Below, one piece after another: positions 1 through 10,689 of a stretch of DNA of 64,000 nt; position 1 is the stretch's first letter; each line of letters starts with the position of its first letter. The notes below the pieces were generated by a model. It did no database searches. It saw nothing but the letters and a program-made list of their open reading frames with translations, and was not told where the DNA came from. Location of the stretch: NCBI GenBank assembly GCA_947311845.1, contig CAMZMU010000020.1:35169946-35233945 (forward strand). The letters are read 5' to 3'. Position numbers and translations under genes: made by a program. The DNA comes from Poa pratensis. Lineage: Eukaryota > Streptophyta > Magnoliopsida > Poales > Poaceae.

Positions 1-710
1 AGCCCACCGACCTACAACCATAAAAATAATTGAAAACATGTCTTAAAACGACACGTAAAAACTATATGTAGTAGAAACATAAGTCTCCTTCCAAAGAAAA
101 CCTTCAAAAGGGTTAACTAAAGTCCCAACAAAGATGACGATAACAGGTTCTTTTTCGGCCATTTCGAGTACACCCTGCCCATCAAAAGCGGTGGCTCGTT
201 CTCCCCAAAGAATAACACTAATCTGATGGCCGCTGCAAACAACAAATAAGCCGGCAACAATCAATAAAGGAGACAGTTACCTTGAAAAAGAAAATTAAAC
301 GACAAATTGTAAAACGAACACGAAAGTACCTAACATCACTCAAATAGATAATCCTCTTCGTAGACGGCATAACACGGCTAGCACTGTGGTACTGAGTCGG
401 CGGAGAAACGCCAGTAATAATACCTATCATGTCTATACAAAAAAACAACTATAGATCAATACAAAAAAGAATACAACTACACAAAAGAGGTAGACGAAAT
501 ACGTAAAAACGGAAACAAATAAAACAACCAAACGAACCTGTGAAGCTATCAGGCAAATCAGTTGGACTCGGCAGACAATCAATCGGAGTCAAGGCGTAAG
601 TACAGAGGGGATAGTCCATGATAGTATCAGACATCCCTCAAAGATTCGTATATCTGCAAAACTTAATAATATATCAACCTCCACTACCCAGTAACCGTTT
701 TTCCTTGCAC
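1..710 (-). pseudogene. RPA1-like OB-fold gene, 3' portion (exon 2 second half, exons 3 and 4, start of exon 5)
   Basis: Continues on the minus strand from 19262-19366 after removing the 18.5-kb insertion; one TGCAC copy restores the exon. Seen: exon 2 runs 710 to 538 (residues include YWVVEVDILLSFAD, then YPLCTYALTPIDCLP) and ends CAG/GTTCG. Exon 3 runs 432 to 330 (MIGIITGVSPPTQYHSASR, TKRIIYLSDVR). Exon 4 starts at 232 after TTTGCAG and encodes ISVILWGERATAF and VIVIFVGTLV; its 3' end is uncertain and a next acceptor lies near 11. Splice phases agree. These are the signature segments of plant replication protein A 70-kDa-like (DUF223) proteins, single-stranded DNA binders that host genomes and Helitrons both carry. 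Oddities: a one-base frame break in the G-run near 625, between IFEG and MSDTI, and the exon-splitting insertion. The C-terminal part lies left of the window. Family assignment is strong; Helitron origin is inference. Confidence 0.8.
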
Positions 711-1645
711 TGTAACATCCCAAGTTTTTCAAAAGTTGAAAAATCAGAAAAATTTAAAACTTTTGAAAACTATTATGTATTTTGATTTGAAAAGAAAATT
801 CATGCATGCATTCATCATCATATAGCTTTGTTTGCATTTTGATATTTCAAAAGTGGGAATAATAATTCCACTTGAAAACATATTTAAGAAAATATATTAA
901 AAGGACTATCTATGTCCAATATATTATTTTGAAATATTGTGGTATACTCCTTTGTGTTAAATTTTGGTTGTGAATTGTTTGTATTTCTTGGGAAATATTC
1001 TATTACTTACCTATTCTTTATTTTCAAGTTTTGTAGTTTTGTTTTGAAAGAAAATATTTATTTGGATTTTAAAAAGAGTTTTGAATCCATTTTGATTTAT
1101 CAAACTCTTTATAGACAAAATGATTTGGGGCAAAATTATCTTATTGAGTGATATGGGATATTATTGCCCATATTTTGTTATGGATTTTAAATCTAAGTTC
1201 AAAAGAATTGTTATAAATCCTATTTATAAAATTTAACATAAAGATCTAATTAAATCTTTATGCAATATTTGAATTTCAAATTTTGAAAAGTTTGGAAAAT
1301 TATTTTTGAAAGTTTTAATGGAAAGGTTTTGATTTTACAAAACTATAGAAATTGGTTTGATTCGATTCCGATTCCGAAATCAAAAGTTATAAAGAAAACT
1401 AGAAAAGAATAAAGAAAAAGAAGAAGAAAAAAAAAATCAACCGGCCGAGCTAGTTGGGCCGAATCGAGCCCAACAGCCAGCTAGCTACCAGATCGATCCG
1501 AACCGGTTGACTCCAGCAAAAATTCGATTTTCCAACCCTTTTCACTTAAACTCCTTTTTCTTGATAAATATAACTCCAAATCCGGATCCGTTTGATCCTA
1601 CGCGTTCATAACTTCAAGCCCAAGCTATTCCACCGACCCTTGGCC

Positions 1646-1653
1646 TATATAAA
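1646..1653 (+). promoter_or_regulatory. TATA box of LTR-X
   Basis: TATATAAA about 935 bp into the LTR, followed by a C-rich stretch and an AACCCTAACC-like pyrimidine leader, as expected at a U3/R boundary. The related fragment near 37982 has the same arrangement. Confidence 0.6.
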
Positions 1654-2820
1654 CACCTGTAGCCGCCGGCATCTCCTTCCCCTTTTCGTTCCACCGAAAC
1701 CCTAACCAGCGAAATCGTATTTCGTTTATTTACCCACCAAAACGATCTCGAATCGCACCGGAGCCTGAAGCAATATTGTCGATCTGTTCAATATCTTTCC
1801 ATCCCGAGAGGCCTCAACTCTTTTCATCAAACGTGGAGGAAGAATTTCGAATCGCCATCCTTCAGATCTGAAGTCGTATTTCTTAGATCTCTTCGCACTC
1901 GGTTCTTCAAATCGAAATTCCTTTGGTGATAAGTTAAATCTAACCCTTACCTACAACTTTGCTATTGCACTCTTTTGATTTTGACGTATGGAATTCTCTG
2001 TACAATACAGATTGCTTTTGACGAATTTCGGAGGAGAAAACAATCTCAAAACTTCGGGCCGTAGTTACGAAAGTTGTTCCCCTGATCAAGACCCTTCTTT
2101 TGCCCCAAGCCTCACCTCTTTTGGTCAAGCGAGTTAGGAGATTTTCGAGTTTGAAGTTTCGGATCAGAAAGGTAATTCGCGATTTGTGCCCAATCTATTC
2201 ATCCACTTAGGATATATTTGTGATAGTTAGAAAGAGCACGTAATTCTCTACAACTTTCATTAAGCATGTTTTTCCATCCGAGCAACTTTATTTTTGGTCA
2301 AAATTCGTAGTCAACCGTAAAGTCAGCTCCAGTCAGCGCTTCGTCATCGCCACGTCAGCGGTCAGAGTCAACAGTCAACCGAAGACCGGCAGTTTTGCAG
2401 AAAAACCCTATAACTTAGATCTATCACTACTTTTTATTGGTTTGGCCAAATTTTACAAATAAAATATTTTTGGAAAGCTTATGACACGTAGAAACTTTTG
2501 GCATAGTTAATTTTATGTTTTGCCGAATTAATTTTGTTTATTTTCAAAAGTGTCTTTATTAGTATTTTGAACATAACTTGTTTTAAAAAATTGATTTTGG
2601 AATAATTCCAATTGGTATATTTTTGTTTAGTTAATATTTGGCCGTAGGATTACTCTATTATTTTTGTAAAAGTATTTTTCTTTGTTTTTCGTAATTAATA
2701 TGAATTAAATGCTTTTAGGTGGTATTTTAATAATTAAAATTGATTAAAATTAATTTTCTTCATATTTTCGACTAATAAAATGACTTAGTCATATTTTGAT
2801 CACTTTAGTTACAAAAGTAC

Positions 2821-3253
2821 TTAGAAATAATATGCCTCTCCAAACAAAGTAATTTTCTGCCTTAGAAAATATTTAACAAAATTGTGACAACACTTTTCCT
2901 TAGAAATTTTCAACGTCTTATTAATACTAGATCTTGTCCTTAGAAAATTTTAGCATCTTGAAAATTTAGTTGTTTCCTTAGAAAATATTCTAAGTACTTG
3001 CTCTGACAAATGTTAGTCCTTAGAAATTTTACCAACTATTGTTCTAAAGTATTTTCTTTAGAAAATTTAGCAACTATGTTTTGTTTACTTTTCCTTAGAA
3101 ATTATTTGGACTTATTGTTTGACCTTGGTCCTTAGTCATATTTGGACCATCTTACTTGTATTGCATTAACTTAGAGTAATTTTCATGGCATTGCATGCAT
3201 ATCCAGTCCTTAGAAAATTTTTGCACTTCTTACATGACTTTTCTCCTTAGAAA
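2821..3253 (+). repeat. Phased degenerate ~38.5-bp tandem array with core CCTTAGAAAATTTT
   Basis: The core TTAGAAA, or a one-to-three-base variant, starts at 2821, 2862, 2900, 2940, 2978, 3020, 3058, 3095, 3132, 3171, 3210 and 3247, so the spacing is 37-42 bp. Only the core is conserved; sequence between cores has diverged. The truncated LTR-X relative has the same cores at 34026, 34065, 34105 and 34144 with 39-40 bp spacing. Confidence 0.75.
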
Positions 3254-4634
3254 TTTTGAGGATGCATGTTAGCTCTTATGACTCTCCTAGTCCAAACCCC
3301 TAAGTTAAAATTAGTGGAAACCAATGAAGGACTTAGCCAAGAAAACAGGACTCCAGAAGCATCTCCAAGAAGAAAGGTACTTAGAAGAAATCAAGAGGAA
3401 GTTCATGAAGACCAACCAGCTACATTTTCTAAGTCTTTTTCCCTCTCTCTTTTCTTCCTTCTTCTCTTAAACTCCATGGTGGATAATCTACATTCAAGAC
3501 CAACCTTGATGCTGCCAACAATCAAGTCTTCAGAACCATCAAGTCTACAAAGTGCAATGAAATCATCGCATCAAGGAAAGCTACAAGGAAGCAAGGAGAA
3601 GATTCTTGGAAGACCAACTACTTTATTTCTATCTTTGCTTTCTTTCTAAGTTTTGTCTCACTTTGGACATAGACAAATCCTAGGTGTTTAAGACTAAGTC
3701 CCTAACAGTGCTAATTGAAGACCATTGAATAACAATGAAGCTACAAAGGGGTTGAAGATTAATTGAAGACCAAACTTGTGAAGACTTAGAATAGCCTTAC
3801 AACTTTTGTCAAGTTGTTTGATCAAGTTTACTTTGAGCTTGACCTTGCCTTAGCCAATGGATTAAGTTAGTTTGTCTCTTCCTTATTTTGTTTGCATGTC
3901 TTTCATATCATAATTCTTTGTATCATTCTGCATCTCATGCATATCATATTTTTCTAAGTGATGCATTATGATTGTATGTTTATTTGTGGTTTGTTTAACT
4001 TGTTAGAAATTCCGAAGAGAGACGAAGGTGGTTGCAACTGCTACACCTGTACTTCTGTTTGCCAAGGCAAGTGGCACACCCCCATGAAGTTTTCCTAAGT
4101 ATTTTATATGCATTACTTAGTGTATTTCTTATATGCATGTGTTGGATAGTATTATAGCTATATGCTAAACCCACCATACCTTTACTCTAGTTGTGTCTAG
4201 AATCCTTTTTGATAACTTAGTAGATTATTGGATGCTATGCAAATGTGTTTTCTTTAAAGCTAAATTCTACTAAGTAATTTATCACCTGGGTGGACTTGGT
4301 TATGAAAAGATGATGGAAAGGTTGAGTGTCATCTCTTAGGGGTGACCTCTAAGGGATGGTCACTTGTGGTTGCCACCCAGGGTATTAAGGGGCCAATGTT
4401 TTCTCTAAGTGAAGATTGCTTACCGTGCAACCATTAGTCATATGGGCTCTGACTTGATGGATTAAGTTGCGTGGACTCGTCCCGTCTTGACAGGTGGTGG
4501 TAGATGGTTAGAATGGGAACGGGTCAAGGCGGCATGGGATGAGGAAATGCTTCTGAAAAGTCTCGTCTCAACTCTCTCCTTTTCCTTAGCACAAATTGAG
4601 TGCTTGAGGATAGTTTGGGTTTGTTGGGTCTAAT

Positions 4635-4701
4635 GGTGAAAGTGCACAACCTCTGCAGAGTTAAAAACTAAGTACTTAGCCGTGTCCCCGGTTACGGACA
4701 A
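4635..4701 (+). other. Triple-palindrome module in LTR-X
   Basis: Three consecutive palindromes: CTCTGCAGAG, CTAAGTACTTAG, and the near-palindrome CCGTGTCCCCGG, followed by GGACAATT. The module lies about 560 bp before the LTR 3' end. Equivalents are at 8481-8549, 18449-18516, 45148-45215 and 51823-51890. Function unknown; see findings. Confidence 0.7.
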
Positions 4702-6254
4702 TTTGAGCAGCTGATCAAGGATTCAACGGAGGCTTCGTCATTCCAATTTCGAAAGTAAAACTTGATGGTGAACAAGGGTAGATGAGACTATGGTCTTATA
4801 CCATATCGTCTCCAACTTTTGAAGAAAATGTTTTACAAAGTGTTAGGCAAAATTGGCTTTTATGCAAAATAGCCTTGAACTCCACCAGCCAAATATGCAT
4901 ATAGGCTATAGAGTTATTCCATTAAGTGTCCACATAGTGTCACTTGCCAGATCCATTTTTAATGGTTCTGACCCACTCTGTTGCAAAATTTTATTTTGTT
5001 GCAGATTGTTCTGACGACGAGTGAGTTTCGTTAAGGTTTCGAGTCTGCAACCAACATGTTTTCGCCTGTGGCACGTGCAAAGGATGAGGACTCCATGAAG
5101 ATTATTATTTCCGCTGCTTTACTCTTTCAAGCTAGCTATATGCTATGCAAGTTGTAACGAATATTTTACCAAGTCTGGATCATTCGATGTAATAATGATA
5201 CTTTGTTGTGATACTACATCTTAAACTGTGTGTGCAAATGAAACGATCCAGGGGTTTGCTGTAACATCCCAAAATTATTATCAGGATTATATTCCAAAAA
5301 TGAGAGCCAACAAAAACTTTTGTTGCTTATTGTATGTTAATTGCTTTTGTTACTTGAGATGTTGTTCTTGCTGTTTGTATGGGTGTTTGCACTAGTGAAC
5401 ACTAGTAAGAAGAAAGAAAACAAAATATAAAATCAAAGCAAGAAAAATAAAAGTGACAAGTTGTCACATAAAAATCTCCAAGTGACCAACTCAATTATTT
5501 TCAAACCAAAGTCAGTGGAGATGTAATGTCAACACTCCCCATTTTGTTCCTACCACTTTCCCTCTCAAAATTATTTTTGAACTAGTTTTGAAATTCTAAA
5601 ATAAAAACAATTGAAATAAATTCAAATAACATAAACAAAGTACTATAAAAGAAAATGTTTCAAAACATTTTATTATTTTATGCCAATTTTTGTGGAGCTT
5701 CTGTACATTATGGGAAGGCCCCACAAATTTTTGCAAATTTTTCTAAAATGTTTAAATACCCTAATTAAATCCTAGAAAACCTTCTGGTTTTAACAGAAGG
5801 ACTAAAACAGAAATAAAAAAAGAAGCAGAGAGGAGGCAGGGGGTTTTCTGCGAAAATGTCATCCCCTACCTCTCTCCCTCGCCCCGACGTGCCGCCGTGT
5901 CGCCTCCACCGTCGTCGCCGTTTCCGAGCCGCCCAGGCCCCCCTGCGCGCGCGCCCGGAGCCTCTGCTGTCTCTGCACCGCAGGGAAGAAAACGGGCACC
6001 TCTCCCGTCGCCTTAACGCCGATGTTCCCCGACGACCGCCGCGGATGCATTGGACGGCGCCGAGCTAATTGGCCCCCGTCTCTGCTTCCCGACACGCACC
6101 ACTCCTCTAGATGATTCTAGAACCTCGCCGGACCCCGTTAAGCCCCAAGCCGCCACGAGCCTCTGCACCCTCGCCGGGTAATCGCCGAAATGGTCGCCGT
6201 GGACGCGCAATGGCCGCCGCCGTAGACCCCGACCATCGTGGACCGCCCCGAGCT

Positions 6255-6260
6255 TATAAA
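6255..6260 (+). promoter_or_regulatory. TATA box of the chromovirus LTR
   Basis: TATAAAAG lies about 995 bp into the LTR, in CpG-rich sequence, with a C-rich leader downstream. The copy in the 3' LTR is at 16223-16230. R would start near 6285, implying a ~3-kb R-U5 leader before the primer site. Confidence 0.65.
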
Positions 6261-8480
6261 AGCACCCGGAGACCTCACTGGAACACCACACCTCCCCCTC
6301 GAGCTTTCCCTCGCCTCAATTTCGTCTGTGCACCGCCGGAGGGCAGTGCACTGCCGCACCCGACGCCGCCGTTGAGGTCGAACACCACCACAACGCCACA
6401 CCCTCCCATTCTTCCCTCTGACCCCTCTACGCTGTTGCCCAAGCTCACCGCACTCACCCAGGCTTCTTTTCCCTCTTTTTAGCACACGGACGCGACCCCG
6501 AAGCTCCGCCGAAGTTGCTGCCCGACGCCGACGAAGAGCGCGACATCGCCGCCGTCGACAGAGACTTCCCCAGCAACTGCCGCTCGCACCATCGTCTTCC
6601 CCGAGCCGCCGCCGTCGATTCGCGTCATCGCCGCTTCCTCCCGAGCCCCTAGGTGAGAGATCCGTCCACCTCGCCGTCGCCGGCGCGGCAGCGCCGCTCG
6701 TTTTAGGTCGTCGCCGATGGCGACCTCCGTGAGCCGTTGGATCGAAGATCTACGGCCACGTACCGCTTCGTGTTAAGTTAGACTGCCATGTGGGTCCCAC
6801 TGTCATAATTTTAATCTTTTCCCTCGCGCGCGTACCGTTTCGCTGAGTCACTGACGGGTAGGACCCACCCGTCAGGGATTTCAACATTATCCACAACAGT
6901 GGATTTTTCTAATTTGAATTCTCTGAAATTCTCAGTACTGATGTCAACTTTAAAATTAAATATCTCGAGATTTAGGAATCCAAATAAATCAAACTCAAAT
7001 GTTCTGGAAAGCTTATGAAATTGTTTAACCAACACAATTGGTCTCATGTCATTTAATTAAATAATTAAAAAGTATTATTGAAAATGCCACAGAAGGTTTA
7101 AAATCTAAACTTGTTTGTTTCTGATACTCTGTTAGTCCAAATAATTCCAAACCAATTTTGCTAGCTTAGTACTGCCTTGTGTTAGCTCCCCTAATTTTGG
7201 TAGAATTAATTAAGTAGTATAATTGTGACTTTAAGATAAACCCTTCTGGACTAAAACAGACATTATGTTTATTGGTTGATCCAAATGAGTTAGGACCAAT
7301 TTTGTTAGCTCACATATATCCATGTTTAGTTACCCCTAAAAGGGTTTAATTTTTGGAACAATATAATTTAATTGGTAGCTAAAACTTGATTATTAAGCTA
7401 CTGGATTCAATCCAATGTGTAGGGAGTTTGGTAACTCCAAATGATCCAATTCAAATTGGGTTGTATTCTACACATCAGTGGCTTTCCATAGAATTTTAGT
7501 TTGTATTTTTGTGACCAACAGAACTCAAGTTGTGGAATTAAACATGAATAACTAGTTTCTGCCATAATTTGGACTTAATTAAATAATGTTTAATTCAATT
7601 TATTTGAAAACCAAATTGTGTGGTTTGATGTGTGCAGTAGCCAATTGTGATGTTAATGATGGTTATGTTGAGGTGATTGCTTGTATAGCTTAGTGATTGT
7701 TTGTATTGTTTGTTTGTTAATTAGACGAGAACGTTGTCGGATATATCGAGGAAGGAGAGTTTGCTGAATTTGAAGAACAAGAGCAAGATCACTTTGCCAA
7801 GCAAGGCAAGCTATTCTCTGAGCTTGCACTACCAACATATGCATCTACTTTCATAATATGTTTACTCTCAAAGCAAGATTTACAAAACCCATTTCAAAAA
7901 TATATGGATATTATTTTGCCACCCTATGTAGTAGTTTATATAAAACTTTAGGATGGGAAAACAATGTTGTTTATTCAAAACTCCTTTGAAATGTCTTGTG
8001 AGTTTATGGAACGACGAGATGTCGGTGCTGTGTTGGAAAGGTGGAAAAATGGTGATGTTTGTGAAAAATGCACAGTGTCCTAGTACTATGGAAACCAATC
8101 CTACCCTGTGCGACCACATTTACCACATATGGGAAAAGGCGTAGTCATGTAGTTTGCTCTTATTAGTATGGGATACCTCATCGACGGAGATGACTCCGTT
8201 ATGCATGAGGGGATGGTCCGAGGATCTACCCCCTGACCCGGGTCCTCACACAAGTTGGTGGGGAGGATAGAAGGTTCCACCATAAACCGCCGGACAAAAC
8301 TATGAGTCCTCACACTTAGGGTTTCTGACGGGAAACCGGACTGGGTGTCGATGGAAAGTGTCATATGGGAAGGATCCTATACTAGCATGAGCAAATAAGA
8401 GGCTATGGCCGGCGGCTTACTTCGCATACACCTGGTATGGCGAGACGTGGCAGACACGATGAGTTGCCGGATGGATGTGG

Positions 8481-8549
8481 GTTAAAAGCGTGCTACCTCT
8501 GCAGAGTGTTAAAAACTATTCGAATAGCCGAGTCCTCGGATATGGACAA
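8481..8549 (+). other. Triple-palindrome module in the chromovirus 5' LTR
   Basis: CTCTGCAGAG, CTATTCGAATAG and CCGAGTCCTCGG in the same order and spacing as in LTR-X. Relative to LTR-X, the second palindrome has changed on both arms yet remains a perfect palindrome. The 3' LTR copy is at 18449-18516. Confidence 0.75.
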
Positions 8550-9245
8550 TTGGGAGACTGTCCTAAGACCTTGTGCAAGTTTTAAAAAGGCTTTGAGTTT
8601 TTAAAAGAAAAATGAAGTGGAGATTGTTTCCTACACCTATACCAACGGATCGGTATGAGGTGGTGGATGAAAGTGGACCATGACGGGCTATGGTCGGGAA
8701 AAAGGAGAGTTTTGGAAAAACAGATGAAAAGGTGACTTCTTTAAAGATAGTTATAAACTCTTCTTACCTTTTTCAATAAAGATATAGAGATGTTTTAAAT
8801 AAGAAAAGTTGTCAACTAAAATAAAACTGGTGCATACTCATGTTGGGATAGTTTGCGAGTACATTCAAATGTACTCATATTGGTTTCGTCCCTGGCTATT
8901 GTCCTAGCCAGACTACGAGGAGGAACACTACGCAGAGCAGGAATATGGCGACTTCTACGCCAACTAAGGATCTCCACAAGTCAGCTGCCTGTCGGGTCGT
9001 CATCGTTAGAATATGATGTCGATTACGCCGTAGCTTCCGCTGATATATTTGGTTTGGCCCATGAAGGCACCTATGTAAGAACTTGGTCTAAATGACCATT
9101 TATGTAAGACTTTCTATTCGGTACTGTAATGGATGTAAACTTTGGTATCCAATTCGGATTATGTGCAACGACAGACTGATCACGGGATCGTTGTGTTAAG
9201 CATAATCGGGTATTTCGGACAGCTAGTCCGGGGTCCCCACAGACT

Positions 9246-9258
9246 TGGTATCAGAGCC
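9246..9258 (+). other. Primer binding site, initiator tRNA-Met
   Basis: TGGTATCAGAGCC, four bases after the LTR end, complementary to the 3' end of plant initiator tRNA-Met. This is the standard primer of chromoviruses. Confidence 0.9.
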
Positions 9259-9540
9259 ATCCTGACTTTAGGAAACCTTAGTTAGCATGGTCGTTTGTCA
9301 AATGTTACAAAAGATGAGTTTCTAAAAAGAAAGGAATGAAGTATTTTCGAAAATTGCTTATCTCCAATCCTCTTACTATGCAAAATTTTACTCTCATTAA
9401 ATGTTACATTTTCCTTAGTATCCCTAAAATTTTGTACACCTCTCATTAAGTTTAAAATTTGACTCACTTGTTGCCCTACTATATTAAAATTTTGATTACT
9501 TGTCATCTAACTAACTTAAAATTTTGCTTAAAAACTGTAG
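9259..9540 (+). other. Untranslated leader of the chromovirus
   Basis: AT-rich, no coding content. Contains several loosely repeated AAAATTTT/TTAAAATTTTG stretches (9320-9535) just before the first ATG at 9541. Confidence 0.6.
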
Positions 9541-10399
9541 ATGGCACTCCACTGGACCGAGTTCGTTCAGCTGGAGAAGGACAGCAAGCTGACGTTTGAG
9601 AGGGACTTGTTCGAGTTGACCAAGCTGTTAGGTCGCCCCGCTCCAGAGTTTGAGGGAGCTCAGATTGATGTTCACGGTGTTGGAAGGCTGAGCTGGCTCA
9701 TCAGATCGTCAGTTCGCAGGAACATCAAGTCTCCCAATTCCGGACACTCATCTTCACCACCAAGGAGGCCACCTGGGTTGACGGTCTCTGTACTGCTACA
9801 CAGAGGATGCTATCCCGACTTTGTGAGGAGCACAAGGCGGAGTTAGTAGACTCCCGTTCCGGTTCTACGGGAGGCGCAACTGTGATGGACACCCTACTCC
9901 TTCACCTTACCACCCGATGTTTGGGAGCTACATCATGGACATGGAGATCTTACTTCAGTGCACTCAGGATGATCTGTTGCGCACTAGGATTCAGCTCCAC
10001 TTCGACCGCGAGTCGCTCGTTGAGCTTCGCGAGAACGAGATGAAGCTGATGGTGGAGAAGGTTGCTCTTCTCAGGAAGAGGGCCCAGCTGAGGAAGACTA
10101 TCGTGAAGCTCCGCACGAAGGTGGCAGAGCAGGATGGACTGATTGAGGATCTTGAGCACCATACTGACGAGATGGAGGAGGAGGGCGAGGATCTCCGCAA
10201 GGAGAACGACGCTTTCCTCAGTGACGATGATGACTTCGTGGAGGAGATGGACTGTGAGGAGGAGGATGATGAGGAGGAGTTAGTTGACGAGGAGGAGGAG
10301 CCACTCGAGCCAGTTCTCGAGGATGAGGAGGAGGATCCCGAGGAGCCAGCCTACCAGTCAGATGCTGACGTGTTAGAGCTGGAGGTTCCACCTCAGTAG
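9541..10399 (+). pseudogene. Extra ORF upstream of gag (ORF0): coiled-coil protein with acidic tail, frameshifted
   Basis: Coding-like sequence (codon composition as in gag-pol) in three successive frames. Frame one from ATG 9541 gives MALHWTEFVQLEKDSK and RPAPEFEGAQIDVHGVG. Frame two (about 9690-9850) gives EHQVSQFRTLIFTTKEATW and LSRLCEEHKAELVDSR. Frame three (about 9848-10399) gives PYHPMFGSYIMDMEILLQC, a strongly heptad-patterned helix (about 10015-10210), then a tail in which most residues are D or E (about 10215-10360). Each shift equals loss of one base (near 9670-9690 and near 9855). Total would be about 285 residues. It is not Gag: no zinc knuckle. From memory, grass Tekay elements carry a similar pre-gag ORF; its role is unknown. 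Being upstream of gag, it would have to be bypassed or spliced out for Gag-Pol to be made. Confidence 0.65.
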
Positions 10400-10689
10400 G
10401 CGAGTGACTTGATCACTACCGCAGGATTAGGTTGACCCCCTATAGCTAGTCGAGTAGTAGCAGTGGTTCTTTTGGAAACCAGATGTTATGTTGTAAGCTT
10501 GAGGTTGTAAGCTTGATGTTGATGTGAACTCTTGATGTATTGTTTGTGAAATATAAGTATGTTTGTCTTGTTTAAAATTGTGTGAACTATTTTCATATAA
10601 CTCTTAGGATTAATCAACCGCTTGAGAGATCATCTTTTCCCTTAGTCGAACTTTTCTTGCCTTGTCTCTTATACCCGGTGTGCTTCAGG
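10400..10689 (+). other. ORF0-gag spacer with candidate splice acceptor at the gag start
   Basis: Non-coding. Contains two GTTGTAAGCTTGA repeats (about 10491-10520), each including a donor-like GTAAGC, and a pyrimidine-rich run ending GTGTGCTTCAG at 10689, directly before the gag ATG at 10690. The arrangement is that of a 3' splice site. Confidence 0.4.

Larger units (their letters stand above)
5260..9241 (+). repeat. 5' LTR of the chromovirus (3982 bp)
   Basis: Begins TGTAACATCCC and ends GGTCCCCACA. Holds a TATA box (6255-6260) inside a GC-rich island (about 5850-6780), an AT-rich middle part, and the palindrome module (8481-8549) with hairpin GAGTACATT-CA-AATGTACTC at 8857-8876. Open frames within the GC island on both strands (for example 6111-6482 plus and 6138-6485 minus) are by-products of composition. 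Nearly identical to 15227-19210. Confidence 0.95.

Noticed and set aside
3266..3649. 127-codon frame in LTR-X
   Set aside because: Low-complexity composition. The homologous stretch of the related LTR (about 34180-34330) has a stop and no shared reading frame.
6111..6485. Overlapping 115-123-codon frames on both strands in the chromovirus LTR (and 16079-16451)
   Set aside because: Open on both strands because the island is GC-rich; the two LTR copies already differ in frame through single-base indels.
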